Of a DNA stretch of 64,000 nucleotides, positions 9,928 through 17,466 are shown one piece after another. Origin of the DNA: Rhizobacter sp. SG703 (GTDB taxonomy: Bacteria; Pseudomonadota; Gammaproteobacteria; Burkholderiales; Burkholderiaceae_C); assembly GCF_012275445.1 (NCBI RefSeq), contig NZ_JAAZQK010000003.1, positions 514,054 to 578,053 of the forward strand, read 5' to 3'. A program made the position numbers and the translations under genes. Each line of letters begins with the position of its first letter. The first letter of the stretch is position 1. The notes below the pieces were generated by a model. That model was not told the DNA's origin, searched no databases, and was given only the letters and a program-made list of their open reading frames with translations.

Positions 9928-10794
9928 TCAGGCGGGTGAACGGCGCAAGGTATTCACGATCTGGGCCTGCATCGCGTCCGCGGCCGCGTCGCCGTGGCTG
10001 GCCTTGCTGCGCAGCACCGCGACCTCCATGTCCGGCAGCGGCGGCAGCTGGTGCCGCGCGTCGAGGACCTGCAGGCCCGCCGGCACGCTGCAGCGCGTGA
10101 GTGCCGCGACCGCCAGCCCGCCCTCGACGGCCGCCAGCTGCCCGACCAGGCTCTGGCTGTGGGTCACGGTGCGGTGCCGGCGCCGCTGCGCCGCCAGCGC
10201 GGCGAGCACCGCCTGGCGCGCCAGGCTGCCGGCCTCGTACATCGCGAGCGGCAGCGGCTCGCGCCGCCAGGCCTCGTGCTGCGCCGCGCCGACCCACACC
10301 ATCGGCTCGCGGAACAGCAGCGTGCCGCGCTGCGGCCGGTCGCGCGTGACGATCGCGACGTCGATCTCGCCGCGCTGCACCTGCGGGATCAGCACCGTCG
10401 ACTGCGCGCACGACAGCGTGATCTCGACCAGCCCGTGGCGACTCGCGAAGGTGCGCAGCACCGGCGCCAGGTAGGCCACCGCATAGTCGTCGGGCACGCC
10501 CAGCCGCACATGGCCGCTGACGCGGCTGTCGCTCAGCGCGCCTAGCGCTTCGGCATGCAGCTCCAGCAGCCGGCGCGCGTAGCCGAGCAGTTCGTGGCCG
10601 GTGGGCGTCAGCGCCAGGTGGCGCGGGCCGCGGGTCAGCACCGGCCGGCCGACGGCGTCTTCGAGCTTGCGGATCTGCATGCTCAGCGCCGACTGCGAGC
10701 GGTGCACCTGCGGCGCAGCCGCCGTCAGCGAGCCGGCATCGACGACGGCGACGAAGGCGCGCAGCCAGTCGAGCTGCAGGTCGGGGGAGGTCAT
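9928..10794 (-). CDS. LysR-family transcriptional regulator
   Basis: 288 residues. The N-terminal winged helix-turn-helix (LDWLRAFVAVVDAGSLTAAAPQVHRSQSALS, residues 7-40 approximately) is canonical, followed by the linker helix and a periplasmic-binding-like effector domain (RLGVPDDYAVAYLAPVL from about residue 95). The ATG at 10794 has GGGGGAGG immediately upstream on the minus strand. It is transcribed divergently from the EamA transporter gene that starts at 10889, and the 94-base gap is the obvious place for its operator; LysR proteins usually control the divergent neighbour. The ligand is unknown, though a metabolite exported by the EamA protein is a fair guess. Confidence 0.92.
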   Translation of the reverse strand: MTSPDLQLDWLRAFVAVVDAGSLTAAAPQVHRSQSALSMQIRKLEDAVGRPVLTRGPRHLALTPTGHELLGYARRLLELHAEALGALSDSRVSGHVRLGVPDDYAVAYLAPVLRTFASRHGLVEITLSCAQSTVLIPQVQRGEIDVAIVTRDRPQRGTLLFREPMVWVGAAQHEAWRREPLPLAMYEAGSLARQAVLAALAAQRRRHRTVTHSQSLVGQLAAVEGGLAVAALTRCSVPAGLQVLDARHQLPPLPDMEVAVLRSKASHGDAAADAMQAQIVNTLRRSPA

Positions 10795-10888
10795 GCGCTG
10801 GCTCCTTCAGGATCGTGCCGGAAATCGAATGGTAGCCAGCTGAACTATGCGCTTTACGGGATGGCGAGCCGCGCCGACGATTCGCGCG

Positions 10889-11803
10889 ATGAATTCCTCC
10901 ACCGCCATGCGGGCCGCGCCCACCGCTTCGTCGACCGAGCGCGGCGTGCTGCTGATGACCGCCGGCGGCCTGCTGCTCGGCACGCTCGGCGTGTTCGTCG
11001 AAGAGGCCGGCCAGCATCCGCTGATGGCGGTGTGCTTCCGCTGTGCGTTCGGCGGCCTCGCGCTGCTTGCCTGGGGCGCGGCGACCGGTCGACTGCACGA
11101 ACTGCGGCTCGCGCCGCGCGCGCTGGCGGCGGCCCTCGCCTGCGGTGTGTTGATGGTGTCCAACTGGGCGCTGTTCTTCGCGGCCATCGAGCGCACGTCG
11201 ATCGGCGTCGCGACGGTGGTGTTCCACGTGCAGCCGCTGTGGGTGATGGGCTTCGGCGCATGGTGGCTGCACGAGCGCATCGGCGCACGGCGCTGGGCGG
11301 CCGTCGCGCTGGCCTTGCTGGGGTTGGCGCTGGCCAGCGGGCTGGCCGGACCAGACGGCCATCGGCAAGGCGATGCCGCTTCGGCGCGCTACCTCGCCGG
11401 CCTGGCGATGTGCCTCGGCGGCTCGCTCAGCTACGCGGCGGTCACGCTGATCGCGAAGCTGGCGCGCGGGGCGTCGTCGTTCGCGTTGGCGACCTGGCAG
11501 TGCGCGGTCGGCGTCGTGCTGACGGCCTGGTGGCCGCTGTCGCAGGGCTGGCCCGCGCAACCCGCGGCCTGGGGCTGGCTGGCCGGGCTGGGTGTGATCC
11601 ACACCGGCCTGGCGTATGTGCTGCTGTACGCCGGCATGGCGCGCTTGCCGACCGGCCGCATCGCGCTGCTGCAGTTCGTCTACCCGTTCGCCGCGGTCGG
11701 CGTGGACTGGCTGGTCTACGGCCGCAGCCTGACGGCCTGGCAGTCGGTGGGGATGCTGTTGATGGGCGCGGCGCTGTGGGGCGCGCGAAGACGGATGGAA
11801 TAA
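10889..11803 (+). CDS. EamA/DMT-family inner-membrane transporter
   Basis: 304 residues if started at the ATG at 10889. An upstream in-frame ATG at 10847 would place the start inside the presumed LysR operator. Ten hydrophobic segments in two EamA repeats are visible, for example GVLLMTAGGLLLGTLGVF and AGLAMCLGGSLSYAAVTLIA, with a short Asp/His/Gln loop between the halves. Family members export amino acids, nucleobases or other small metabolites by proton exchange; the substrate cannot be read from sequence. Divergent from the LysR gene, likely regulated by it. No clear ribosome-binding site precedes either start, so the N-terminus is uncertain by 14 residues. Confidence 0.9.
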   Translation: MNSSTAMRAAPTASSTERGVLLMTAGGLLLGTLGVFVEEAGQHPLMAVCFRCAFGGLALLAWGAATGRLHELRLAPRALAAALACGVLMVSNWALFFAAIERTSIGVATVVFHVQPLWVMGFGAWWLHERIGARRWAAVALALLGLALASGLAGPDGHRQGDAASARYLAGLAMCLGGSLSYAAVTLIAKLARGASSFALATWQCAVGVVLTAWWPLSQGWPAQPAAWGWLAGLGVIHTGLAYVLLYAGMARLPTGRIALLQFVYPFAAVGVDWLVYGRSLTAWQSVGMLLMGAALWGARRRME

Positions 11804-11861
11804 ATCGAGGCGGGCGGCGTCCACCCCATGACGGCACATGCCTTCATGCCCAGGACACCCG

Positions 11862-12326
11862 ATGCCATTGACACTTCTGCAGGACCCACGCCGACACGGC
11901 TGGTCGAGCCTGTCCGTCGCCGCGCTGGCGGGCGCCGCCGCTGCGTTCGTGGCGCTGGACGCTTCGACCGGTCCGCTGCGCACGGCGGCGGCCTCTGCCT
12001 TCATGACGATCTGCTCGACGGGCGGATCGACGCAGGCCGGCTTCGCGGCGGCCAACGATGCCGCGATGGCGAAGATGATGGCGGGGATGGCCGTCCCCCC
12101 GACCGGCGACATCGACCGCGATTTCGCCGCGATGATGATCCCGCACCACCAGGGCGCGATCGACATGGCGCAGGCCCAGTTGCGCTACGGCAGCAACGAG
12201 CAGCTGCGCCGCATCGCGCAGGGAATCATCGTGGAACAGCAGCAGGAGATCGCCGCGATGCGCCTCGCGCTGGGCCAGCCGCTGCCGCCTTCGACCCCGG
12301 CGCCGACCCAGGCGGCGGCCCGCTAG
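11862..12326 (+). CDS. DUF305 protein (ferritin-like, periplasmic)
   Basis: 154 residues from the ATG at 11862 (an ATG eight codons upstream is also in frame). An N-terminal hydrophobic anchor or signal (SLSVAALAGAAAAFVAL) precedes the DUF305 core, whose hallmark MMIPHHQGAIDMAQAQL is at about residues 86-102. The conserved HHxxAIDMA motif is thought to bind metal, and several relatives are found with copper-handling genes. The gene lies 40 bases ahead of a beta-propeller gene on the same strand, so co-transcription is likely. Confidence 0.85.
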   Translation: MPLTLLQDPRRHGWSSLSVAALAGAAAAFVALDASTGPLRTAAASAFMTICSTGGSTQAGFAAANDAAMAKMMAGMAVPPTGDIDRDFAAMMIPHHQGAIDMAQAQLRYGSNEQLRRIAQGIIVEQQQEIAAMRLALGQPLPPSTPAPTQAAAR

Positions 12327-12366
12327 GCGCGAATCCGATCTCACCTCACCCACCACGCCTGCAACC

Positions 12367-13854
12367 ATGAAACCAAGCCATCTTCGCCGCTTCCTGTCGG
12401 GCAGCGCCCTCTGCGCCGCGACCGCCGTCGCCTGCGCGGGCCAGGCCCCGGGGGCCGCCTCCGACGCCGACATCGCGATCAGCCACCGTGACCGCGTCTA
12501 CGCGGCCGAGCAGTTCTCCAACACCGTGTCCGTCACCGACCCGGTCGACAACCAGTTGCTCGGCGTCATCCGCCTGGGCGATCCGTCGCCGGGGAACTTC
12601 AGTCCGTTGTACCGCGGCCAGGTGCTGGTGCACGGCATGGGCTTCTCGCCCGACCACCGCACGCTCGCAGTGGTGTCGATCGGGTCGAACTCGGTGAGCT
12701 TCATCGACACCGCGAGCAACGCGGTCAGGCACACCACTTACCTGGGCCGCTCGCCGCACGAGGCCTTCTACACGCCCGACGGCAAGGAACTGTGGGTCAC
12801 CGTTCGCGGCGAGAACTACGTGTCGGTGATCGATGCCGACAGCTTCGAGGAGAAGACCCGCATCATCACGCCCGCCGGCCCGGGGATGCAGATCTTCTCG
12901 CCGGACGGCCGCTACGGCTACATCTGCTCTTCGTTCAATCCGGAGACCGTCGTCGTCGCGGTCGCGACGCACCAGATTGTCGGCCGCGTCAAGCAGGACA
13001 GCCCGTTCTGCCCCAACATCGCCGCGACACCGGACGGCAGGCAGGTGTGGCTCACGCTCAAGGACATCGGCCGCACGATGGTGTTCGACGCGAAGCCGCC
13101 GTTCGCGGTGCTGAAGTCGTTCGACACCGGGCCGCTGACGAACCATGTGAACTTCGCGCGCACCGCGAAGGGCACGTTCGCGTACCTGACGATCGGCGGG
13201 TCGAATGTGGTGAAGGTGTTCCGCACCGACGACTTCTCGCCGGTGGCGTCGATCCCGGTGGGCGCGCTGCCGCACGGCCTCTGGCCGTCCGGCGACGGCA
13301 AGCGCGTCTATGTCGGGCTGGAGAATGCCGACGCGCTCGCGGCGATCGACACCGCGACGAACACCGTCGTCGCGCAGGTGCCGATCGGGCAGGCGCCGCA
13401 GGCGATCGCCTATGTGCCGAATGCGGTGCCGGTCGGATCGGGCGATGGAACCCGGGGCCTGCAACCGATCGGCCTCGCCGGCCAGGTCGCGCACCTGTCG
13501 CTGGTTGCGCCGCAGGACGGCAAGACGGTGGCGAGCGCGAGCCCGAGCGCGCCGACCAGCGTGTCGCTGTTCGACCAGGGGCTGCTGCAGGTGCTGCAGG
13601 CCTCGGCGAGCGGGCTCGAACCGCGGCGTCCGTATGTGCTGGCGCTTGCCGACCGGCCCGACGGCAGCGGCACGCTGCAGCCGCTGGCGAACTTCATGAC
13701 CAACCCGGCCGGTGCCGCCGTCGTCAATGCGATCGGGCCGATCCGCCAGCAGGTGCAGGGTGCCGACGGTGCGAACGACCCGCGGCGCTACCTGGTGATC
13801 GCGCCGCAGGTGGCCGGCAAGCCGGGCGACCCGGTGCAGGTGCAGGCGCCTTAG
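12367..13854 (+). CDS. YncE-like secreted beta-propeller protein
   Basis: 495 residues. A signal peptide (LSGSALCAATAVACAGQAPG) is followed by YVTN/YncE-type propeller blades with the recurrent pattern V-S-V-x-D-x2-T-x-x-V (for example QFSNTVSVTDPVDNQLLGVI, NYVSVIDADSFEEKTRII, DALAAIDTATNTVVAQVPIG). From about residue 375 a separate C-terminal segment (SLFDQGLLQVLQASASGLEP onward) is not propeller-like and may form a beta-sandwich. Such proteins sit in the periplasm and act as binding scaffolds; some carry a quinoprotein-like fold without the cofactor. It follows the DUF305 gene and is followed 21 bases later by an ECF sigma factor, suggesting one transcription unit. Confidence 0.85.
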   Translation: MKPSHLRRFLSGSALCAATAVACAGQAPGAASDADIAISHRDRVYAAEQFSNTVSVTDPVDNQLLGVIRLGDPSPGNFSPLYRGQVLVHGMGFSPDHRTLAVVSIGSNSVSFIDTASNAVRHTTYLGRSPHEAFYTPDGKELWVTVRGENYVSVIDADSFEEKTRIITPAGPGMQIFSPDGRYGYICSSFNPETVVVAVATHQIVGRVKQDSPFCPNIAATPDGRQVWLTLKDIGRTMVFDAKPPFAVLKSFDTGPLTNHVNFARTAKGTFAYLTIGGSNVVKVFRTDDFSPVASIPVGALPHGLWPSGDGKRVYVGLENADALAAIDTATNTVVAQVPIGQAPQAIAYVPNAVPVGSGDGTRGLQPIGLAGQVAHLSLVAPQDGKTVASASPSAPTSVSLFDQGLLQVLQASASGLEPRRPYVLALADRPDGSGTLQPLANFMTNPAGAAVVNAIGPIRQQVQGADGANDPRRYLVIAPQVAGKPGDPVQVQAP

Positions 13855-13875
13855 CAGGTCCCGTCAGCCCCACCC

Positions 13876-14415
13876 ATGAACGACCTGATCCTGCTCGTCG
13901 AGCCGATGATCCCCGCGCTGCGTCGCTACGCGCGGGCCTTGCTGCGCGATCGAGACCTGTCCGACGACCTCGTCCAGGACTGCCTCGAACGGGTCATCAG
14001 CCACTGGAGCCAACGGCAGGATGCCGGCAACACGCGCCAATGGGTGTTCGCCATCCTTCACAACCTCGCCATGCAGCGGTTCCGGCAGCAGTCGCGGCGC
14101 GGCGTGCAGGTGGCGATCGAGGACGTGGCCGAAGCCGAGATGAGCACGCCCGCCCCGCAGGAGCACCGCATCCGGCATCACGAGCTGATGCGCGCACTGG
14201 GCCAGCTGCCGGAAGACCAGCGCAGCGTGCTGCTGCTGGTGTCGGTCGAGGACCTGACCTATGCCGAGGTCGCCAACGCGCTGTCGATCCCGGTCGGCAC
14301 CGTGATGTCGCGCCTGGCACGCGCGCGCCAACGGCTGCATCGCCTGCTCGACGGAGAGCCTGCGCCGGCGCAGGCTTCGACCGACACCGCCCCCACCTTG
14401 CGGAGGCTCAAATGA
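13876..14415 (+). CDS. ECF-type RNA polymerase sigma factor
   Basis: 179 residues. Region 2 is seen in LRRYARALLRDRDLSDDLVQ and NTRQWVFAILHNLAMQRFRQ. Region 4 is LPEDQRSVLLLVSVEDLTYA followed by EVANALSIPVGTVMSRLARA, which reads the -35 element. The stop overlaps the next ATG by four bases (ATGA at 14412-14415), the typical sigma/anti-sigma arrangement. It probably responds to an envelope signal relayed by the downstream membrane protein and may control the preceding secreted-protein genes. No -35/-10 matching a known ECF consensus was identified nearby. Confidence 0.93.
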   Translation: MNDLILLVEPMIPALRRYARALLRDRDLSDDLVQDCLERVISHWSQRQDAGNTRQWVFAILHNLAMQRFRQQSRRGVQVAIEDVAEAEMSTPAPQEHRIRHHELMRALGQLPEDQRSVLLLVSVEDLTYAEVANALSIPVGTVMSRLARARQRLHRLLDGEPAPAQASTDTAPTLRRLK

Positions 14416-15209
14416 GCAACGACCCCTCGGCCGCCCGGCCGATCCTCGAAGAAGACCTGCACGCCTTTGTCGACGATGCACTCGATGCGTCCCGCCGTCG
14501 CGAGGTGCAGGCCTATCTCGACCTCCATCCCGACGCTGCGCGCGACGTGGCGGCGCATGCCGCGCATCGGCAGGAACTGCGCGCACTGCTCGCGCCGATC
14601 TCGGATGAACCGGTTCCCCCGGCGCTGAACCTCCAACGGCTCGTCGGCGAACGGCGCGCACGGGAGCGCCGGCCGTGGGGCATGGCCGCTGCGGTGCTGC
14701 TCGCGCTGGGCGTCGGCGGCGGGGCCGGGTGGTCGCTGCGCGGCGGGAGGCCATCGGCCGATGCGGGGATCGTCGCGGTGGCGCGGGAGGCGACCGCCAG
14801 CTACGACGTGTATGCCTCGGACCTGCAGCGGCCGGTCGAGATGGGGCCGACCCAGCGCGCGGAACTGGTGAGCTGGGTCTCGGCACGGCTCGGCCGCCAG
14901 GTCGCGGTGCCGGACCTCGCGGCGTCCGGCTACCGCTTCATCGGCGGGCGCCTCGTCGCGACGGAGCACGGCCCGGCCGGGCTCTTCATGTACGACGACC
15001 CGCAGGGCACGCGTCTCGCGCTGCTGGTGCGGCCGATGGCGGTCGAGAAGAACACGCCGATGATGGAACACATCGACGGGCGCTTCGCCGGCTATGCCTG
15101 GGCCGACCAGGGCCTGGGCTACGGCGTCGTCGGAACCCGGCGTGCCGAGTCGCTCCATGCCCTGGCGGACGAGATGCGTCGCCAGATCGGGGTCGATCTG
15201 AAAGGCTAG
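14412..15209 (+). CDS. Anti-sigma factor, membrane-anchored, without zinc motif
   Basis: 265 residues overlapping the sigma-factor gene by four bases. The N-terminal 60 residues are an anti-sigma domain type helix bundle (LEEDLHAFVDDALDASRRRE then EVQAYLDLHPDAARDVAAHA). The HxxxCxxC signature of zinc-binding ZAS domains is absent, so this belongs to the non-zinc class. One transmembrane helix (GMAAAVLLALGVGGGAGWSL, about residues 88-107) leads to a periplasmic domain of about 150 residues containing the FIGGRLVATEHGPAGLFMYD stretch seen in other RsiW/ChrR-like anti-sigma proteins of proteobacteria. It presumably sequesters the ECF factor until a periplasmic signal arrives. Confidence 0.87.
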   Translation: MSNDPSAARPILEEDLHAFVDDALDASRRREVQAYLDLHPDAARDVAAHAAHRQELRALLAPISDEPVPPALNLQRLVGERRARERRPWGMAAAVLLALGVGGGAGWSLRGGRPSADAGIVAVAREATASYDVYASDLQRPVEMGPTQRAELVSWVSARLGRQVAVPDLAASGYRFIGGRLVATEHGPAGLFMYDDPQGTRLALLVRPMAVEKNTPMMEHIDGRFAGYAWADQGLGYGVVGTRRAESLHALADEMRRQIGVDLKG

Positions 15210-15210
15210 A

Positions 15211-15846
15211 TCAGAGCCCCTGCGCCTCGAAGAAGCCGCGCACCGGCTGGTCTTCCGGCAGCACGTAGACGACCGCGCGCGCATGGCCGAGCACCGGCGC
15301 CACGACCTGTTCGTAGAAGGCCACCGGCACGACCACGCAACCGAGCGAGATCCGGTTGTCGGCCGGCGAGGCCGATGCGAGCCGCTGCGCACGGCGCTCG
15401 CTCGCGGCGGCCGGGCGCAGCCGGTGGATCGCGAGCGAGGCCGCATAGTCGAGCCAGACGATGTCCTCGCCATGCAGGTTGCGCCCCGGCTGCGATTCGA
15501 AGCGGCCGGCGGGCGTCGTGCGCTCGAACGGGCGCAGGCTCGCGGGCGCGCGCCGTGCGATGTCGGGGATCGCGGTGTCGCCAGGCGCGAGGCCCAGCAG
15601 CGCCGGGCTGCTGCCGATCAGGTGCCCGTCTGCCGCGTGGATGTGCAACTGGCCGGCCTTCTTGTCGACGACCGCGAACGGCTTGTCCTGGTTGTCGTGG
15701 TGCTCGACGATCCAATGAATGGCGAGCCGCGCGTCGGGCGACGCCGAGGAGGTGTCGGATGTCGAAGCTGCCGCACAGGCGATGCTGCCCCAGACCCACA
15801 GACCGGCAAAGATTGCCGATCGCACTGCTTTACCTGCAAATCGCAT
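15211..15846 (-). CDS. L,D-transpeptidase-like (YkuD fold) secreted protein, copy A
   Basis: 211 residues with a signal peptide (AIFAGLWVWGSIACAAAST). The catalytic-domain motifs are EDIVWLDYAASLAIHRL (conserved His) and NRISLGCVVVPVAFYEQVV (nucleophile Cys in S-L-G-C, where YkuD enzymes usually have S-H-G-C). Such enzymes cross-link or anchor proteins to peptidoglycan in the periplasm, but the changed residue beside the Cys makes the activity uncertain. It is clearly homologous to the divergent gene at 16023 (shared TPAGRF, GEDIVW, ERRAQRLAS motifs), pointing to a local duplication. Tail-to-tail with the anti-sigma gene, one base apart. Confidence 0.8.
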   Translation of the reverse strand: MRFAGKAVRSAIFAGLWVWGSIACAAASTSDTSSASPDARLAIHWIVEHHDNQDKPFAVVDKKAGQLHIHAADGHLIGSSPALLGLAPGDTAIPDIARRAPASLRPFERTTPAGRFESQPGRNLHGEDIVWLDYAASLAIHRLRPAAASERRAQRLASASPADNRISLGCVVVPVAFYEQVVAPVLGHARAVVYVLPEDQPVRGFFEAQGL

Positions 15847-16022
15847 GGCCGGGGTGTCGGTCGTTGTCGTGAAGATGCGTCATCGTAGGGACGCCGCTGC
15901 CAGGCCGCCGGCCGAAAAGCGCGACAAAGTCGACGCAGTTCCGAGCGCGTTGAAGCCCGCCGTGCACCAGCCCGTGCTATCCCACAGCCGACTACGGGCA
16001 TGCCGATTGCCTTTCGATCGGC

Positions 16023-16775
16023 ATGAAGCCAACGCCGGTGCTGGAGTGGGTGAACGCGGGCCTGATGGGGGTCGCGACGATCGCGCTGAGCCTGATTGCG
16101 CAGCCGCTGTCGCCGGGCCATCCGGAGCGGTTGGCGCACAACGCGCGGCACGCGGCGCCGGTGCACATGGCGAGGTCGCTGAATTTCGGCAACGTGGCGG
16201 CCTCGGCCGACGTGCGGCGCCTCGGCGACTGGGTCGTCAGCCGCGCCGACAACCGCGGCCTGCCGTTCGTGCTGATCGACAAGCCGCGCGCGCAGGTGTT
16301 CGCGTTCGATGCGGCCGGGCGCCTGCTCGGCTCGGCACCCGCGCTGCTGGGCGCGGCACGCGGCGACGATTCGGTGCCGGGCATCGGCGAGCGCGCGATC
16401 GCCGACATCAAGCCGTCCGAACGCATCACGCCGGCCGGGCGCTTCGTCGGCCGGCCCGGCCACAACGCGAACGGCGAGGACATCGTCTGGGTCGACTACG
16501 ACGCCGCGGTGTCGATGCACCGCGTGCGCACCACCAACCCGCGCGAGCGGCGCGCGCAACGCCTCGCATCGCCGGGCGTCGACGACAACCGCATCAGCTA
16601 CGGCTGCATCAACCTGCCGCCGTCGTTTTACGACGGCGTGATCAGCCCGATGTTCAGCCGCGGCCGCGCGATGGTGTACCTCGTGCCCGACCGCCGCTCG
16701 CTGGCCGAGGTGTTCGGCGTCCCTGCCGTGCAGCCTTCCGCGACGCGCGTTGCGCAGGCGACGGTCTTCCACTGA
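16023..16775 (+). CDS. L,D-transpeptidase-like (YkuD fold) secreted protein, copy B
   Basis: 250 residues. An N-terminal hydrophobic segment (GLMGVATIALSLIAQPL) acts as signal or anchor. Motifs match copy A: ITPAGRFVGRPGHNANGEDI, then AVSMHRVR (His) and NRISYGCINLPPSFYDGVI (Cys in S-Y-G-C). The protein is longer at both ends than copy A. It is divergent from copy A with a 176-base gap that must hold both promoters. A perfect minus-strand terminator starts about 37 bases after its stop but belongs to the next gene. Its role in peptidoglycan remodelling is inferred from the fold only. Confidence 0.82.
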   Translation: MKPTPVLEWVNAGLMGVATIALSLIAQPLSPGHPERLAHNARHAAPVHMARSLNFGNVAASADVRRLGDWVVSRADNRGLPFVLIDKPRAQVFAFDAAGRLLGSAPALLGAARGDDSVPGIGERAIADIKPSERITPAGRFVGRPGHNANGEDIVWVDYDAAVSMHRVRTTNPRERRAQRLASPGVDDNRISYGCINLPPSFYDGVISPMFSRGRAMVYLVPDRRSLAEVFGVPAVQPSATRVAQATVFH

Positions 16776-16811
16776 CCCACCGACCTCCTTCGACACAGTG
16801 GACCGGACGTG

Positions 16812-16846
16812 AAAAAGGCCCGGCAGACGCGTGTCTGCCGGGCCTT
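16812..16846 (-). terminator. Rho-independent terminator of the minus-strand gene at 16866-17213
   Basis: A perfect 14-bp stem (AAGGCCCGGCAGAC, 16815-16828) with a GCGT loop and its exact complement at 16833-16846. Read on the minus strand the stem is followed by a run of five T (plus-strand A at 16812-16816). It lies 20 bases past the stop of the small secreted-protein gene. The plus side lacks a T run, so it should act on minus transcripts. Confidence 0.85.
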
Positions 16847-16865
16847 CAGGCCGACGTGGGCACGA

Positions 16866-17213
16866 TCAGTTGCGATCGGCACGCGGTGCCAGCGGATCGC
16901 TGGCGATCGTGCTGGACGAATCGCTGTTGTCCAGCGTCGTCTTGTTCTCCAGTGTCGTCGGCGGGTTGGCGTTGTTCGAGTTGTTCGGGCTGACCTGCGT
17001 GTCCATGTTGGTCGGCTGGGCGGTCATGTTCTGGTTCGTCGGCGTCGTGCTTTCAGTGGTCGACGTCGTCGGGCCGTTCGGCTGGTTCTGGTCGGCACTG
17101 GCCGAGCTGGGCGCCGAGGTGTTGCTCGAGCTCGACTGGGCCGACGACAGCGAAACCACGGCCGCCAGGGCAGCAGCGGACACGAGGGTCAGGGTGGTGG
17201 ACAGCTTTGTCAT
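16866..17213 (-). CDS. Small secreted Ser/Thr/Asn/Gln-rich protein
   Basis: 115 residues, unrecognised. A good signal peptide (MTKLSTTLTLVSAAALAAVV, cleavage after SLSSAQS) leads to a mature part almost wholly of Ser, Thr, Asn, Pro and Gln, ending SDPLAPRADRN. The mature region is predicted to be disordered and may be a surface or periplasmic linker-like protein. The composition is unusual for so GC-rich a genome, but the signal peptide, GAGTCAC-type start region and a strong terminator after the stop support a real, expressed gene. Nothing suggests a catalytic role. Confidence 0.72.
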   Translation of the reverse strand: MTKLSTTLTLVSAAALAAVVSLSSAQSSSSNTSAPSSASADQNQPNGPTTSTTESTTPTNQNMTAQPTNMDTQVSPNNSNNANPPTTLENKTTLDNSDSSSTIASDPLAPRADRN

Positions 17214-17466
17214 GGTGTGACTCCTTTGCAGGTGTTGGAAGAGGTGACCCGCCGGCCCCGCCGGTCGCGTCCCGCTCTTTGGCCCGAAGACCCAAAGGCG
17301 CGGTACCGGAAGGTGGCAATCGGTGTGCCTTGCAGAGGGGCGGCGCCGTCCGGCGACGAAGCAGCGCGCCTGTCGGATCGAGCGGGCACGCCGCCTGCCT
17401 GAGGATGGCTACCATGCCTGCACGGTCGGGACGACGCGGGCGAGCAGTTCAACCGAAAGGAAATCG

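Noticed and set aside
9863..12166. Long minus-strand extension upstream of the DUF4124 gene
   Set aside because: Overlaps the LysR gene in another frame and antisense of EamA and DUF305; the DUF4124 start at 9862 has a ribosome-binding site and signal peptide.
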